Of a stretch of 64,000 bases of DNA, positions 1 to 10,463 are shown piece by piece (position 1 is the first letter of the stretch; the number at the start of each line of letters is the position of its first letter). Made by a program: the position numbers and the translations under genes. Source of the stretch: Rubrivivax sp. (GTDB lineage: Bacteria > Pseudomonadota > Gammaproteobacteria > Burkholderiales > Burkholderiaceae_C); contig JAHBZS010000009.1 in the NCBI GenBank assembly GCA_019635285.1, forward strand, positions 83,909 to 147,908, written 5' to 3'. The notes under the pieces are model-generated. The model searched no databases. It was not told where the DNA came from and saw nothing but the letters and a program-made list of their open reading frames with translations.

Positions 1-718
1 GGCGGCCGGCACGGCCGCCCTGACGCTGGAGGGCGCCGACTCGGCCGGGCTGCTCAGCGAGCACGCTGCCTTCAGCTACACCGTGACCCACGACCTGCGC
101 GCCCCGATCCGCGTCGTCGAGGGCTTCGCGCGCATCCTCAAGGAAGACTACGGCCGGGCGCTGGACCGCATCGGCAACGACCACCTGGACCGCGTGCTGG
201 CCGCGGCGGCGCGCATGAACAGCATGATCGACGCGCTGCTGACGCTGGCCAACCTGTCGGCGCAGCCGCTGGCGCGCCAGCCGGTGAACCTGTCACAGCT
301 GGCCGGCTTCGTCGTCGACGACCTGCGGCGCGCGGCGCCGGAACGCCAGGTGGAGGTGGAGATCGCGCCGGGCATGCTCGCCGACGGCGACCCGACGCTG
401 CTGCGCCTGGTGCTCGAGAACCTGCTCGGCAATGCCTGGAAGTACAGCGCGCGCAATGCGCAGGCGCGCATCCAGTGCTACGCCGATGTGCAGGAGGGGC
501 GTCCGGTGTTCCATGTGGCCGACAACGGCGCGGGCTTCGACATGCGCAACGCCGACCGCCTGTTCGGCGTGTTCCAGCGGCTGCACAGCGCCAACGACTT
601 CCCGGGCACCGGGGTCGGCCTGGCCTCGGTCAAGCGCATCGTGCGCCGCCACGGCGGGGACATCTGGGCCGAATCGGAACCGGGCCGCGGCGCGCGCTTC
701 CATTTCACGCTGAGCTGA
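1..718 (+). CDS. Sensor histidine kinase, C-terminal part (5' end outside window)
   Basis: The frame is open to the left window edge, so the gene begins outside it. About 238 residues are visible. They contain a HisKA dimerisation/phosphoacceptor motif (TVTHDLRAP, His near visible residue 30) and a HATPase_c domain with an N box (LENLLGNAWKYS), G1 box (VADNGAGFDM) and G2 box (GTGVGLASVKRI). This is the catalytic core of a transmitter kinase of the bacteriophytochrome/PAS type. The sensor part is not visible, so the signal is unknown. It converges on the response regulator at 781-1365, which lies on the other strand and probably belongs to a different unit. Confidence 0.9.
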   Translation, partial: AAGTAALTLEGADSAGLLSEHAAFSYTVTHDLRAPIRVVEGFARILKEDYGRALDRIGNDHLDRVLAAAARMNSMIDALLTLANLSAQPLARQPVNLSQLAGFVVDDLRRAAPERQVEVEIAPGMLADGDPTLLRLVLENLLGNAWKYSARNAQARIQCYADVQEGRPVFHVADNGAGFDMRNADRLFGVFQRLHSANDFPGTGVGLASVKRIVRRHGGDIWAESEPGRGARFHFTLS

Positions 719-780
719 CGGCCCCCGGCCGCTGGGCAGGCGCCGGCCCTCGCCCCTGGGGCAAGATCTTCGTTGGCGCC

Positions 781-1365
781 TCAGCTGGCACCCGGCCGCG
801 CCAGTTCTTCCACCGCGCGCACCAGGCGTTCGGCCTGCTCGGCCAGGGGCACGTTGGCAGCACCGGCAATGCGGTGGAGCCGGGTCAGCGCATCGCCGCG
901 CGACAGCGAATAGCGGTGCATCAGCACGCCGGCCGCCAGCGACACCACGTCGGCGCTCAGCGGCAGGGCCTGCGGCGCGGCCTGCGTGCGCTGCGCGCGC
1001 AGCTGCTCGAAGGCCGCCTCCACCGTGGGCACGATCTGGCCCACGTCCAGCGGCTTGACCATGTAGGCCACCGCCCCCAGCGCGGCCACCTGGGCCACGG
1101 TGTCGGCATCGGCAAAGGCCGACAGGAAGATGAAGGGCACGTGGCAGGCGTCGCGCAGGTACTCGGCCACGTCGAAGCCGCTCTTGCCTTCCATGCGGAT
1201 GTCCAGCAGCGCCAGCTCGGGCTTGTGCTTGCGCGCCAGCAGGATCGCGTCGTCGCCGTTGTCGGCATCGATGACCTCGTAGCCGGCCTGGGTCAGGCCG
1301 TGGGTCACGGTGGCGAGCACCAGACGGTCGTCATCGACGACCAGGATCTTGCCCTTGGCGTTCAT
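781..1365 (-). CDS. Response regulator with ANTAR RNA-binding output domain
   Basis: This 194-residue protein starts with a receiver domain: acidic pocket in ILVVDDDRL, phosphoacceptor Asp55 in LALLDIRMEG, Ser82 and Lys104 of the switch. It ends in a helical domain (about 130-190) that resembles ANTAR, which in the AmiR/NasR/EutV family binds RNA hairpins to prevent transcription termination. I chose the ATG at 1365 because the upstream in-frame codons look non-coding and MNAKGKILVV is a normal receiver start. It lies 55 bp downstream of a HisKA_2 kinase on the same strand. HisKA_2-type kinases commonly pair with ANTAR regulators, so the two probably form one system. The RNA target is not identifiable here. 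Confidence 0.85.
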   Translation of the reverse strand: MNAKGKILVVDDDRLVLATVTHGLTQAGYEVIDADNGDDAILLARKHKPELALLDIRMEGKSGFDVAEYLRDACHVPFIFLSAFADADTVAQVAALGAVAYMVKPLDVGQIVPTVEAAFEQLRAQRTQAAPQALPLSADVVSLAAGVLMHRYSLSRGDALTRLHRIAGAANVPLAEQAERLVRAVEELARPGAS

Positions 1366-1420
1366 GCAGGTGATGGCTCTTGGCGGCGTTGCGGTGAGAA
1401 GCGGGCCCATTCTCACCCAA

Positions 1421-4400
1421 TCAGGGCGCGCGCTGCACACTGGGCGGTTTGAGCACGATTTCGGTCAGCACCTCGTCGCCCTGCTGGGTCAGCGTGAAGG
1501 CCGCGCTGCGCCGCGGCAGCAGCGCCCGCACCAGCCCCAGGCCGGACACACCGCCGGGAAACTGCGCCAGATTGAAGTCGGCCCGCAACCGCCCCCGGTT
1601 GCGGATGGCGACGCGCACGTCCTCGCCGGCGCAGCTCAGGCGGCATTGCACGTCGTCCTCGGGGCTGTGCTTGACGGCATTGGTGAGCAGCTCGTTGACC
1701 GTCAGCGCGATGGGGATCGACTCGGCTTCGGGCAACAGCATCTGGCGCGTCGCGTCGCCGTCCAGCTGCACCCGCACCGGCCGGCCGAAGGTGCGCTGCA
1801 CCGACAGCGCGATGGCCTCCAGCACGCTGGCCAGCCGCAGCGGCCCGCCGGCCCCGACCTGCAGCCCGTAGACCTGCGCGATGGCCTGCACCTGGCCCAC
1901 CGATTCGTTGAGGATCGACGCCACCTCGGGGTGGCGTGCGGCGTTCTGCTGCAGCAGGCCGGCCACCCCCTGCAGGTTGTTCTTGATGCGGTGGTGCACT
2001 TCCTTGACCAGCATCTCGCGCTGCGCGATGGCGGCCGCCAGGCGCTGCTCGGCTTCGGCACGCTGCTCGGTGACGTCGCTGGCCACCAGCAGCACCTGCT
2101 CGCGCGCGCCGGCGCTGGCCGGCAGCGGCACGAAGCGCGTGTCCCACAGCCGGTGGCCGGTGCTGCCGGCGCGCAGCAGCTCGCGGCGCAGCACCTCGTT
2201 GCGGGCCGCTGCGGCTTCCACGTCGCTGCCGAACTCCTCGCGCAGCGTGGCGCCCGGCAGCGCCTCGATCGGCCGGCCGAAGAAGGCCGCGGCCATCTGG
2301 TTGACCTGCAGCACCCGCTGCGAATGCGCGTCGAACAGCGCAATGGCCAGCGGCGCGGTTTCGATGATGCGCTGCAGCGACGCCTGGGCCTGCGCGATGC
2401 TCACCTCGGCCTGGCGCCGCCGCTCGATGTCCAGCAACGCAAAGGTGACCTGCTGCCCGGTGGCGCCGCCGCCGGTGAGCACGGCGTTGCCGACCACCCA
2501 GAACTCGCGGCCGTCGCGGCCCCTCAGCCGGCACTCGAAGGTGTGGGCATGGCCCTCGGCCAGCGTGTGCAGGTAATCGGTGCGGCGCAGCGGGTGGTCG
2601 GGCTCGGGCGTGGCCACGGTGGCGATGGGCTCGCCGACGAAGTCGGCCAGGTCGCCGGCGAACATGCGCCGTGCCGAGCGGTTCATCCATTCGATGCCGC
2701 CGTCGCCGACGGTGACGATGCCCACCAGCACCGAGTCGAGGATGGCCCGCGTGCGTCCGGCCTGGCGCATCAGTTCCTCGCGCGCGCGGTGGCGTTCCTG
2801 CACGTCGACGTAGGAGCAGATGCGCCCCGCCTGCTCGTCGGCCTCGTCCACCAGGCGCTGCGCCACCTGCACCCAGATCAGGCTGCCGTCGCGCCGGCGC
2901 AGCGGGCGCTCGCCGTGGTAGCGGCCCTGCTGGCGCAGCATGCGCAGCGCATCCAGCTCCTGCGCCGCGTGGGTGTCGCGGTCGGCGGCCAGCTCGGCCG
3001 GGTCCAGCGCCGTCAGTTCCGAATCGGCATAGCCGGTGAGCACGGCCATCGCCTGGTTGGCGCGCTCGATGCGGCCGCCGCGCAGGTAGACGATGCCCAC
3101 GTCGGACAGGCTGAACATCAGCTCGCGGTCGCGCAGCAGCGCTTCCAGCTCGCTTTGCTGCGACTTCAGCCGCGAGATGTCGGTCAGCACCGCCACCGCC
3201 TCGTGTTCGGCCGGCGCGGCCTCGGCGCGCCGCACCGACAGCGAATACCAGGCCACGGCGGCGTCGTCCCGCGGCAGCGCCAGTTCGGTCTCGAAGCTCT
3301 GCCCCGCCTGCAGCGCGGCCAGGGCCTGCGGAAAGCGGCCGAACAGCTCGCCGACGGTGGCCCCGGCCGCCGCGCCCGCCGCCAGGCCCAGCATGGCCTC
3401 GAAGCGGTGGTTGCAGCGCACCAGCCTCGCGCCGCGCAGGTAGGCGATGCCCGCCGTGGTGCCGTCGAGCAGCGTGGTCAGCTCGTGCAGCAGCTGCTGG
3501 CTCTGGCGTTGTGCACTCTCCTGGTCGGTGACGTCCACCGTGACCACCGTGCGGCGGCCCGAATCGGCGTCGCCGGGTTCGACGCGCGTCAGCAGCCAGC
3601 GACGCCCCAGTTCCGCATGGTTCACCGCATAGCGCACCTCGGTGCGCTGGCCCAGGCGCAACGCCTGCTGCAGCTGCTCGTACTCGGGCAGCGACTCCGG
3701 TGCGACGATGTCGCGCGCGATCGACTGCAGGCCGGCCGACTTGGCCGCTGCGCGGCGGCGCTCGGCGCGCGGCCGCAGCCAGCCGCGGGCGCTGTCGAAG
3801 GTGGCCACGCCGACGCCGGCGGTGTCCATCAGCGCGCCGATCTCCAGCTGTGCCAGGTCGCGCTCCTCCTCGGCGCTGCGGTCCTCGACCACGGCCATGA
3901 AACGGTGCTGGCCCTGGTCGGTGGCGAAGCCACGCACGCGTGCGCTGAGGCGCTGGCGGCGGCCATCGGGCAGCGGCACCGCCATGTGCATCTCCAGCGG
4001 CGACGCGCCCGGCCGCAGCTCGGCCCGCGGCGCACCCTGCTGCCAGGCGAGCAGCGCCTGCAGCTCCGGCGGCGCGTCGCCGAGCATCACCGGCACCTGC
4101 CCCACCAGGGCCTCGAAGGCCGGGTTCGAGCGCACGATCAGCCCGGACTCGTCGAACACCAGCATGCCGGTGGGGCTCAGGTCGAACCACTGCGCCAGTT
4201 CGTCCAGCGAACGGTCGGCCTGCGCGCGCGCCACGTGCTCGGCCGTGGAATCCTGCAGCACGCACAGCAGCAGCGGCTGGCCGCTTTCGGTCGACACGCG
4301 GTAGGCCGAGACGCGGCTCCAGCGCTCACGACCCGAGGCATCGATCAGCCGCTGCTCGCTCAGCCGCGGCACCGCCTGCCCGGCCAGCAGCGCCGGCAGC

Positions 4401-5002
4401 TCGCGCCGCGATTCGATGTGCGTGGCCTGGTCTTCCAGCGGCTGCAGCAGCACCGGGTCGGTGCCGATCAGCGCCTCGCGCGGGCGGCCGGTGAAGTCCA
4501 GGTAGGCGTCGTTCACGGCCACCAGGCGGAAGGCCGCGTCCAGCAAGGTCGCCGGGAAGGGCGACGCCCACAGCATGCGCAGCATCTCCAGCGTCGGCCC
4601 GGGCTCGACCTGCGGCAGCGCCGCCGCCACCGACGGCGCCGCGTGCGGCTGCAGCCGCACGCGCAGGGCCAGGTCACGCCCGACCGGCCAGCAGCTCAGC
4701 AGCGCGGCGCCGGCACCGGCCAGCGTGGCCTGCAGCTGCGCTTCGCCGGGCTGGCCGTTGCGCAGCCGCGCGCGCAGCCAGGACGCGGCTTCGGCGCCGA
4801 GCACGGCCTCGAGCTGCGCCGCCGTCAGCCCCGGCTCGGCGCCCAGCAGGCGCATCGCCTCGCGGTTGCAGAAGCTCAGTCGGCCGAGGTCGTCGAACAG
4901 CAGCAGCGGCTCGGCCACGCCGTCCAGCAGCCCCGCCAACGCGGTGCGTGACGGCAGCAGCGTGGATTGCGGCAGCGCGGACGTGGAGGACGGTGTGGCC
5001 AT
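1421..5002 (-). CDS. Multi-PAS sensor histidine kinase, HisKA_2/HWE-like
   Basis: A very large kinase of about 1193 residues. Successive PAS-like segments fill the first ~1000 residues (recurrent patterns such as [26 protein letters not shown] and [11 protein letters not shown]). The end is a HisKA_2 transmitter: phosphoacceptor motif [11 protein letters not shown] near residue 1000, N box [14 protein letters not shown] and a short ATPase lid. There is no obvious membrane segment, so it is likely cytoplasmic and senses a ligand or redox cue. An in-frame GTG at 5083 overlaps the stop of the HDOD gene (GTGA) and would add 27 residues. I prefer ATG 5002, but neither start has a good ribosome binding site. 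Its likely partner is the ANTAR regulator just downstream. Confidence 0.85.
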   Translation of the reverse strand: MATPSSTSALPQSTLLPSRTALAGLLDGVAEPLLLFDDLGRLSFCNREAMRLLGAEPGLTAAQLEAVLGAEAASWLRARLRNGQPGEAQLQATLAGAGAALLSCWPVGRDLALRVRLQPHAAPSVAAALPQVEPGPTLEMLRMLWASPFPATLLDAAFRLVAVNDAYLDFTGRPREALIGTDPVLLQPLEDQATHIESRRELPALLAGQAVPRLSEQRLIDASGRERWSRVSAYRVSTESGQPLLLCVLQDSTAEHVARAQADRSLDELAQWFDLSPTGMLVFDESGLIVRSNPAFEALVGQVPVMLGDAPPELQALLAWQQGAPRAELRPGASPLEMHMAVPLPDGRRQRLSARVRGFATDQGQHRFMAVVEDRSAEEERDLAQLEIGALMDTAGVGVATFDSARGWLRPRAERRRAAAKSAGLQSIARDIVAPESLPEYEQLQQALRLGQRTEVRYAVNHAELGRRWLLTRVEPGDADSGRRTVVTVDVTDQESAQRQSQQLLHELTTLLDGTTAGIAYLRGARLVRCNHRFEAMLGLAAGAAAGATVGELFGRFPQALAALQAGQSFETELALPRDDAAVAWYSLSVRRAEAAPAEHEAVAVLTDISRLKSQQSELEALLRDRELMFSLSDVGIVYLRGGRIERANQAMAVLTGYADSELTALDPAELAADRDTHAAQELDALRMLRQQGRYHGERPLRRRDGSLIWVQVAQRLVDEADEQAGRICSYVDVQERHRAREELMRQAGRTRAILDSVLVGIVTVGDGGIEWMNRSARRMFAGDLADFVGEPIATVATPEPDHPLRRTDYLHTLAEGHAHTFECRLRGRDGREFWVVGNAVLTGGGATGQQVTFALLDIERRRQAEVSIAQAQASLQRIIETAPLAIALFDAHSQRVLQVNQMAAAFFGRPIEALPGATLREEFGSDVEAAAARNEVLRRELLRAGSTGHRLWDTRFVPLPASAGAREQVLLVASDVTEQRAEAEQRLAAAIAQREMLVKEVHHRIKNNLQGVAGLLQQNAARHPEVASILNESVGQVQAIAQVYGLQVGAGGPLRLASVLEAIALSVQRTFGRPVRVQLDGDATRQMLLPEAESIPIALTVNELLTNAVKHSPEDDVQCRLSCAGEDVRVAIRNRGRLRADFNLAQFPGGVSGLGLVRALLPRRSAAFTLTQQGDEVLTEIVLKPPSVQRAP

Positions 5003-5079
5003 CGGAGAAGCATCGCGGGCCTCGGGCCCGGGACCCGATGATCGCTCAAGCCGGCGCGCCGCCGCCGGCGCCGTGCCGG

Positions 5080-6270
5080 TCACGCCAGCTGCCGCGCCGT
5101 CAGCAGCGCGCGCAACAGCGCGCGGTTGATCTCGGCGGCCGACAGCATCAGCCCCTCGGCCGCGTTGCGGATGTCGAACAGCGACTCCTGCTCCACCGCG
5201 CGCACCAGCTCCAGGTACGGCCGGTAGCGGCCGCTGCCCTGCACCAGCGCGTCGTGCACGTCCTGCGGCACCGGGATGCTCTTCAGCAGCTGGCCGAAGG
5301 GCTGGCCCATCATGCAGTCCAGCAGCGAGAACACGCCGCAGATGAACATCTCGCTGCTCATCTGCTCGTCGCCGGCGGAGCGCACCAGCTCCTCCATGAA
5401 CAGCCCGCGGCGCACCGCCGAGAACATCACCGGGCGCATCGCCGGATCGTTGCTGGCCGAGGCCAGCAGCAGCGCCAGCCAGCGCTTGAGCTTCTGGTAG
5501 CCGAGCATCATGATGGCGTGGCGGAACGAGCTGATCTCCACGCGCAGGCCGAAGGCCGCCGAGTTGATGTAGCGCACCAGCCGGAAGGCCAGCGTCGGGT
5601 CGTTCTTCAGCACCGCCTCGAGCCGGTCGATCGACTCCTGCCGGTCGACGCGGTTCATCAGCTCGACGATGACCTTCAGGTCCGGCGCCACCGCCTTGCC
5701 CTGGCCCTTGCCCACCGGCTCGTCGATCGGCCAGCCCAGCACCGCGGTCGCACCGCGGCGGAAGCTTTCCTCGACATCGCCGGCGCAGGTCACGCCCGAC
5801 TGCACGAAGCCCATGGCGCGCGCCGGGCCGCCGGCCGCCTCGGCCTCGGTGCGGCGATCGTCGGCGAATTCGATGATCGACTGCTCGAAGCAGCCCAGCA
5901 CCGCGCGCGGCAGCTCGGCCGGCGGCCGGCCCTTCAGGTACAGCGCGATGCCGCGTGCGCGCAGCGCCAGCAGCGCCGCCTCGTGCTGCGCATCCAGGGC
6001 CATGAAGGACGGCAGCTCCAGGCGCATGTGCAGCGGCGGCTCGGCCCCAAGGCAGTCGCGCAGCAGCCCTTCGCTGGCGATGTTCAGCACCAGCGGCTCG
6101 CCGCCCTCGGGCCAGGCTTCGCCCAGCGCGCGCAGCAGCTCGCGCGCATCGGGCGCGGCGTCCGGACGCTGCGGAAACACCGTCAGCCGCGTCGCGGCGA
6201 CATGGCGCTCGCGGCCGATCATCGGGCAGTAGCCCAGCACCACCTGTGCCAACACCGGAAAATCGTTCAT
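5080..6270 (-). CDS. HDOD-domain signalling protein (YuxH-like)
   Basis: About 396 residues. The C-terminal half is an HDOD domain (about 195-390) with the typical [12 protein letters not shown] and [19 protein letters not shown] blocks. The N-terminal half resembles the degenerate EAL-like region of YuxH proteins and shows none of the catalytic EAL residues I would expect. Such proteins act as non-catalytic signalling or scaffold modules, often near c-di-GMP or motility genes. An in-frame GTG at 6288 overlaps the flgL stop codon. I prefer the ATG at 6270 ([11 protein letters not shown]). The tight junction with flgL suggests it is read from the same transcript as the hook-associated genes. 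Confidence 0.85.
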   Translation of the reverse strand: MNDFPVLAQVVLGYCPMIGRERHVAATRLTVFPQRPDAAPDARELLRALGEAWPEGGEPLVLNIASEGLLRDCLGAEPPLHMRLELPSFMALDAQHEAALLALRARGIALYLKGRPPAELPRAVLGCFEQSIIEFADDRRTEAEAAGGPARAMGFVQSGVTCAGDVEESFRRGATAVLGWPIDEPVGKGQGKAVAPDLKVIVELMNRVDRQESIDRLEAVLKNDPTLAFRLVRYINSAAFGLRVEISSFRHAIMMLGYQKLKRWLALLLASASNDPAMRPVMFSAVRRGLFMEELVRSAGDEQMSSEMFICGVFSLLDCMMGQPFGQLLKSIPVPQDVHDALVQGSGRYRPYLELVRAVEQESLFDIRNAAEGLMLSAAEINRALLRALLTARQLA

Positions 6271-6284
6271 CGAAGGGGCCACAC

Positions 6285-7478
6285 TCACAGATACTTGAAC
6301 AGCGACATCTTCTGCACCAGCGAGTAGGTGCTCAGCGCCGCCTCGTAGCCGGTCTGCTTGGCCTGGAAGTCCGACAGCGCCTGCACCATGTCCAGGTCCT
6401 CGGCATGCGCGCGCTCGGTATCCGCGCCCAGCTTCACGTCGGCGATCCTGGACTCCACCGCGTCGATGCGGTTCAGGCTCTCGCCGGCCAGCGCGCGCTG
6501 CATCTGCAGGCTGCCGAAGGCCGCATCGACGTCGCGCAGCCCGCTGGCCACCGTCTGCGCCACCTGGGCGCTGCTGCGGTTGGGCAGCTTCAGCTCCGCG
6601 ACCACGCGGTCCAGCGTGTCGAACAGAGACAGGTCCGCCGTGGCCGGCGTGACGTCGAACTGGTCGCCCTGCGCGGGCGTGCCCTGCACCGTGACGGCCA
6701 TGCCGTCGAACTGGATGGCCTGGCCGGCGACATAGGGCACGTTGGCCTGCGCCGTGGGCGCGCCGTTCATCAGCACCGTGTAGGTGGTGTTGCCGCCGGC
6801 GACCTGGAAGTCGATGCGGTAGTCGGCGCCGGTCAGCGCCGACGGGTCGGTCACCGAGCCGGCGTCGATCCAGGCGCCGGCACCGTTGCCGGCGGCCGCC
6901 GTGGTGACGAACACGCCGTTGCCGCTGCGCGCGCCCAGCCAGGTGGCCTCGCCCTCCTGCGTCATGGGCAGCAGGACGGCGCTGCGCACCATGGCTTGGC
7001 CGTCGCTGCCGCGGTAGCTGACGCCGCCGACGCCGTCGACGAAGGGCGGCTGCGCCGAGCCCTGGCTGCCGAACAGGTAGCCGCCCGCGCCGTCGCCGCG
7101 GTTGGCGATCGACAGCAGCTGGCTGCGCAGGCCGCGGATGCGCTCGGCCAGGTTGGCGCGCTCGCTGTCGGTGTAGGCGCCGTTGCCGGCGGCGACCAGC
7201 AGTTCGCGCACCTGCTGCATGGCCTCGGTGGCATCGCCCAGCGCGCCTTCGGCCTGCTCCATGGCGTTGCGGCTGGCCTCGACGCCGCGCTGGTCGGCCA
7301 GGGCGCGCGCGCTGGTCGCCAGCGCACGCTCGGCGCGCGCCGCCGCCGTGGGGTCGTCGCTGGCGCGCACCACGCGCTTGCCGCTGGTCATCTGTTCCTG
7401 CGCGCGCTGCATCTCCTGCTGGCGCCGCTGCAGGCTGTCGACCGCGGTGTCCTGGGCGTTGGCGGTGGTGATGCGCAT
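6285..7478 (-). CDS. flgL: Flagellar hook-filament junction protein FlgL (HAP3)
   Basis: 397 residues. The N terminus ([20 protein letters not shown]... [15 protein letters not shown]) and the C-terminal helix ([19 protein letters not shown]) are the paired terminal coiled coils of the flagellin/FlgL superfamily. FlgL sits at the hook-filament junction below the filament. It lies 13 bp downstream of flgK in the same direction, the standard order. The length is typical for betaproteobacterial FlgL. Confidence 0.96.
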   Translation of the reverse strand: MRITTANAQDTAVDSLQRRQQEMQRAQEQMTSGKRVVRASDDPTAAARAERALATSARALADQRGVEASRNAMEQAEGALGDATEAMQQVRELLVAAGNGAYTDSERANLAERIRGLRSQLLSIANRGDGAGGYLFGSQGSAQPPFVDGVGGVSYRGSDGQAMVRSAVLLPMTQEGEATWLGARSGNGVFVTTAAAGNGAGAWIDAGSVTDPSALTGADYRIDFQVAGGNTTYTVLMNGAPTAQANVPYVAGQAIQFDGMAVTVQGTPAQGDQFDVTPATADLSLFDTLDRVVAELKLPNRSSAQVAQTVASGLRDVDAAFGSLQMQRALAGESLNRIDAVESRIADVKLGADTERAHAEDLDMVQALSDFQAKQTGYEAALSTYSLVQKMSLFKYL

Positions 7479-7491
7479 GGTCTAGGGGGTG

Positions 7492-9465
7492 TCAGCGGGA
7501 GGTGGCGTCGAGCAGCGCGTCGAACACGCTCTGCGCCACCTGAAGGATCTTGGCCGCAGCCTGGTAGCTCTGCTGGTACTGCAGCAGCCGCGCCGCCTCT
7601 TCGTCGAGGTTGACGCCGCTGCGGGCGCTGCGCGCGGCTTCGGCCTGCGTCGCCACGGTGCCGGAAATCTGCGCCGCCGAGTCCGCGGCCTGCACGCGCA
7701 CGCCGATGTCGGCCATGGCCGCGGCATAGGCGTCGGTGATCGTCGCGCCGCCGCCGATGCCGCCACCGGACAGCGCCGTGCGGCCGACCAGCGCGGCGTC
7801 GCGCAGCGCGCTGTAGGCCAGCGCGTTGCCGTTGTTCGAGGCGGGAAACTGCGTCTGCGTCACGCTGAAGGCGTCGCCCGTGCGCGGCGCGCCGTGGAGG
7901 TCCAGCTCGAAGCCGTTGAGCGCGATCGGCGTGCCGGCGCTCCAGGTGCCGACGCCGCTGGACAGCAACGCATTGGTGGCGCGGTCGCGCAGCTCCCAGC
8001 TGTAGTCGCCGCTGTCGTTGGTGAAGCTGATGCTGGCGCTTTGCTGAGGGTCGGCGCTGGGGCTGACGATCCGCAGCGCGGCCACGCTGGCGCTGCCGGT
8101 GTTGGCGCTGGCACTGGCCGCGCTGAGCGGCGACGCCGCGGCCAGGCCCTTGACGTCGTCGAGCACGCGCTGCATGCCGTTGGCGGCCCGCGTCACCGGC
8201 TGCAGCAGGAAGCGGTCGCCGGCCGCCGGCGCGGGCGGGCCGACGTCGATGCGCAGGCCGTCGACGACGTCGCCGCTGGCGATGCTGCGCACCAGCCCGT
8301 CGCGCAGCCGCGTCAGCTGCCACACGCCGGCGGCGCCGCCGGGGTCGGCCACCAACGCGTATTCGCTGGCCTGCAGCTGCGAGGCGTCGGTCACCGTCAG
8401 GCTCACCTGGCCGATGAACTGGCCTGCGCCGTTGACCGCATTGGCGGCATCGGGCAGCGCCTGCGCGGCGCCGGTGGCGAACAGCGGCATGCCGCTGCCG
8501 GGCGGATCGCGCAGGTCCAGCCCCAGCGCCTGCTGCTGGTTGACGGCGCCGGCCAGCGCCGCGGCCATCTGGCCGATGAGCGTGCGCGCGTCGACCAGGT
8601 CGTCGTTCTGGAAGCGCAGCAGGCCCGCCACCTCGCCGCCGCCCAGCTCCTGCGACTGCAGCCGGCGCACGAAGCCGTTGTCGGTGAGCCCGAGCGCGCT
8701 GCGCGAGGCGTCGCTGGTATCGGCGATGACGCTCATCGTGTTGGCGCGGTTGCCCATGACCAGCGTCTGGCCGCCGGCGACGAAGACCGTGACGCTGCCG
8801 TCGTCGGCCGCCACGGTGCTGATCTGCAGCTTTGCGCTCAGGTCGGCCAGCGCCTGGTCGCGCTGGTCGAGCAGGTCGTTGGGCGCGTGGCCGACGCCCT
8901 GCGCCGTGACGATGCGCTGGTTCAGCTCGGCGATGCCGGCGGCCAGCTGGTTGATGCGCGCGACATCGGCCTTCAGGTCTTCCTGCACCGCCAGCTGCAG
9001 CTGGTCCAGCTGCGAGCCCGCGGCGGCAAAGCGGTTGGCCACCTCGGCCGCACGCGCCAGCACCACCTGCCGCGTGGCCGCGTCGGACGGCCGCGCGCTG
9101 AGGTCGACCATCGAATTGAGGAACTGGCCGGCGGCATAGCCGACGCCCTGCTCGCCGGTGGGGAAGACGCTCTCCAGCTGGTTCAGCAGCGTCAGCCGGC
9201 TCTGGTCCATCGCCGCCAGCGAGTTGGCGGTGGCCGATTCGCGCGTCAGGAAGCTGTCGTAGGCGCGCGTCACCGTGGTCACGTCCACGCCCTTGCCGAA
9301 GTAGCCGGCGCCGCTGGCCTGGCCGACGGCGGTGGTCAGCTCCACCTGCTGGCGCGAGTAGCCCTTGACGTTGGCGTTGGAGATGTTGTGGCCGGTGGTC
9401 GCCAGCGCTGCATAGCTGGCGGTCAGCGCCTTGGTGCCCAGCGAGAACAGCGAGGACGCGCTCAT
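7492..9465 (-). CDS. flgK: Flagellar hook-associated protein FlgK (HAP1)
   Basis: 657 residues. The N terminus has the rod/hook signature block (ALTASYAALATTGHNISNAN, then VKGYSRQQVEL). The C terminus carries the matching FlgK helix (LLQYQQSYQAAAKILQVAQS). FlgK forms the first junction ring between hook and filament after FlgN-assisted export. The ATG at 9465 gives the family-standard N terminus MSASSLFSLG. A 140-bp gap separates it from flgJ upstream and holds a copy of a dispersed repeat. Confidence 0.96.
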   Translation of the reverse strand: MSASSLFSLGTKALTASYAALATTGHNISNANVKGYSRQQVELTTAVGQASGAGYFGKGVDVTTVTRAYDSFLTRESATANSLAAMDQSRLTLLNQLESVFPTGEQGVGYAAGQFLNSMVDLSARPSDAATRQVVLARAAEVANRFAAAGSQLDQLQLAVQEDLKADVARINQLAAGIAELNQRIVTAQGVGHAPNDLLDQRDQALADLSAKLQISTVAADDGSVTVFVAGGQTLVMGNRANTMSVIADTSDASRSALGLTDNGFVRRLQSQELGGGEVAGLLRFQNDDLVDARTLIGQMAAALAGAVNQQQALGLDLRDPPGSGMPLFATGAAQALPDAANAVNGAGQFIGQVSLTVTDASQLQASEYALVADPGGAAGVWQLTRLRDGLVRSIASGDVVDGLRIDVGPPAPAAGDRFLLQPVTRAANGMQRVLDDVKGLAAASPLSAASASANTGSASVAALRIVSPSADPQQSASISFTNDSGDYSWELRDRATNALLSSGVGTWSAGTPIALNGFELDLHGAPRTGDAFSVTQTQFPASNNGNALAYSALRDAALVGRTALSGGGIGGGATITDAYAAAMADIGVRVQAADSAAQISGTVATQAEAARSARSGVNLDEEAARLLQYQQSYQAAAKILQVAQSVFDALLDATSR

Positions 9466-9519
9466 CTCAGGACGCCATGGCGCAGGCGCGTCGTCCCCGA
9501 GCTGCGAAGTGCCCGAGCC

Positions 9520-9555
9520 GAGCGACCGCCGCGGATCCGGCTTCGCCGGGCCGCG
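9520..9555 (+). repeat. Dispersed intergenic repeat, family A, copy 1
   Basis: This GC-rich block in the flgJ-flgK gap resembles blocks at 20108-20194 (same strand) and 33062-33119 (opposite strand). The shared core is GAGCGNNCGCCGCGGANCCGG followed by a CGCCGGGCCGC-like arm that can fold back on itself. All three copies lie between flagellar genes. It looks like a REP/BIME-type element, a classification made by eye from three copies. Confidence 0.5.
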
Positions 9556-9605
9556 GGCAGCACGCCCTCGAGGGGGCGGCCGAAGGCCGGAGGGAGTGCT
9601 TCACT

Positions 9606-10463
9606 TTAGCCGGCGGCCTTCTGGATGCGCAGCGTGGTGTTGATGACGCGCGTCAGCTTGTCGGCATAGGCCGGGTCGGTGGCGTAGCCGGCGCGCTGCA
9701 GCCCGCTGGCGAAGCTGCCGGCGTCCTGCGCCTGCGCCAGCACCTGCTGGTAGCGCGGGCTGTTCTTCATCAGCCGCGCGTAGTCGGCAAAGGACTCGGC
9801 ATGGCTGGCATAGGCGCGGAAGCGCGCCACGGTCTTCACGGCGCGGCCGTCCACGACCTCGGTGGTCAGCGTCTCGGCGACCGGGCCCTTCCAGTCCGCG
9901 CCGGCCTTGATGCCGAAGAGGTTGTGCGACGGCGTGCCGTCGGCATGGCGGATCTCGCGCCGGCCCCAGCCGCTTTCGTGCGCGGCCTGGCCGATCATGA
10001 AGGCCGCCGGAATGCCGGTGGCCGCTTCGGCCGCCTGCGCCGCCTGGGTGTGCTGCTGCACGAACTCGGCCGCGCTCTTGTCGGGGATGCGCGGCGCGCG
10101 CGCGGGGGCCAGCGGGTTGACGCTTGCGGCCGCGGCCGAGGCCGCGGTGCCGCTGGAGAGCACGCCCATCTGCCGCTCCAGCTGGCGCGTGATGGCGTCG
10201 GACAGGCCGCCGGGCATGCCGGTCAGCTGCGTGGCCAGTTGCTGGTCCAGCATCTCGGTGCCCAGCTTGCTGCCCTCGTTCTCGAGCATGCCGGAGGACA
10301 AGGTCGCGGCGCGCATGCTCTTCATCAGCTCCTGCATGAACAGGGCCTCGAACTGCTTGGCCGCTTCGCGCACCGCCGCCTTGGGGTCGGCCGCGGCCTT
10401 GGCGCGCAGGGCCGTCAGCGACTGCGCGTCGCCGGCCAGCCTGGAGGTCGGCGGCGCGCTCAT
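9606..10463 (-). CDS. flgJ: Peptidoglycan hydrolase / rod-binding protein FlgJ
   Basis: 285 residues in two domains. The N-terminal rod-binding part (about 35-115) contains KQFEALFMQELMKSMRAAT. The C-terminal glucosaminidase (GH73-like) domain (about 130-285) contains AFMIGQAAHESGWGR with the catalytic Glu, then HNLFGIKA. FlgJ opens the peptidoglycan so the rod can grow and acts in the periplasm. The ATG at 10463 overlaps the flgI stop (ATGA), which settles the start and implies translational coupling. Two-domain FlgJ is usual in beta- and gammaproteobacteria. Confidence 0.95.
   Translation of the reverse strand: MSAPPTSRLAGDAQSLTALRAKAAADPKAAVREAAKQFEALFMQELMKSMRAATLSSGMLENEGSKLGTEMLDQQLATQLTGMPGGLSDAITRQLERQMGVLSSGTAASAAAASVNPLAPARAPRIPDKSAAEFVQQHTQAAQAAEAATGIPAAFMIGQAAHESGWGRREIRHADGTPSHNLFGIKAGADWKGPVAETLTTEVVDGRAVKTVARFRAYASHAESFADYARLMKNSPRYQQVLAQAQDAGSFASGLQRAGYATDPAYADKLTRVINTTLRIQKAAG

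Noticed and set aside
1310-4951. A 1213-codon open frame on the plus strand opposite the PAS kinase
   Set aside because: Long antisense frames are expected at this GC content. The minus-strand frame has PAS and HisKA_2 motifs, while this one is a His/Gln/Arg/Ala-rich string with no domain.
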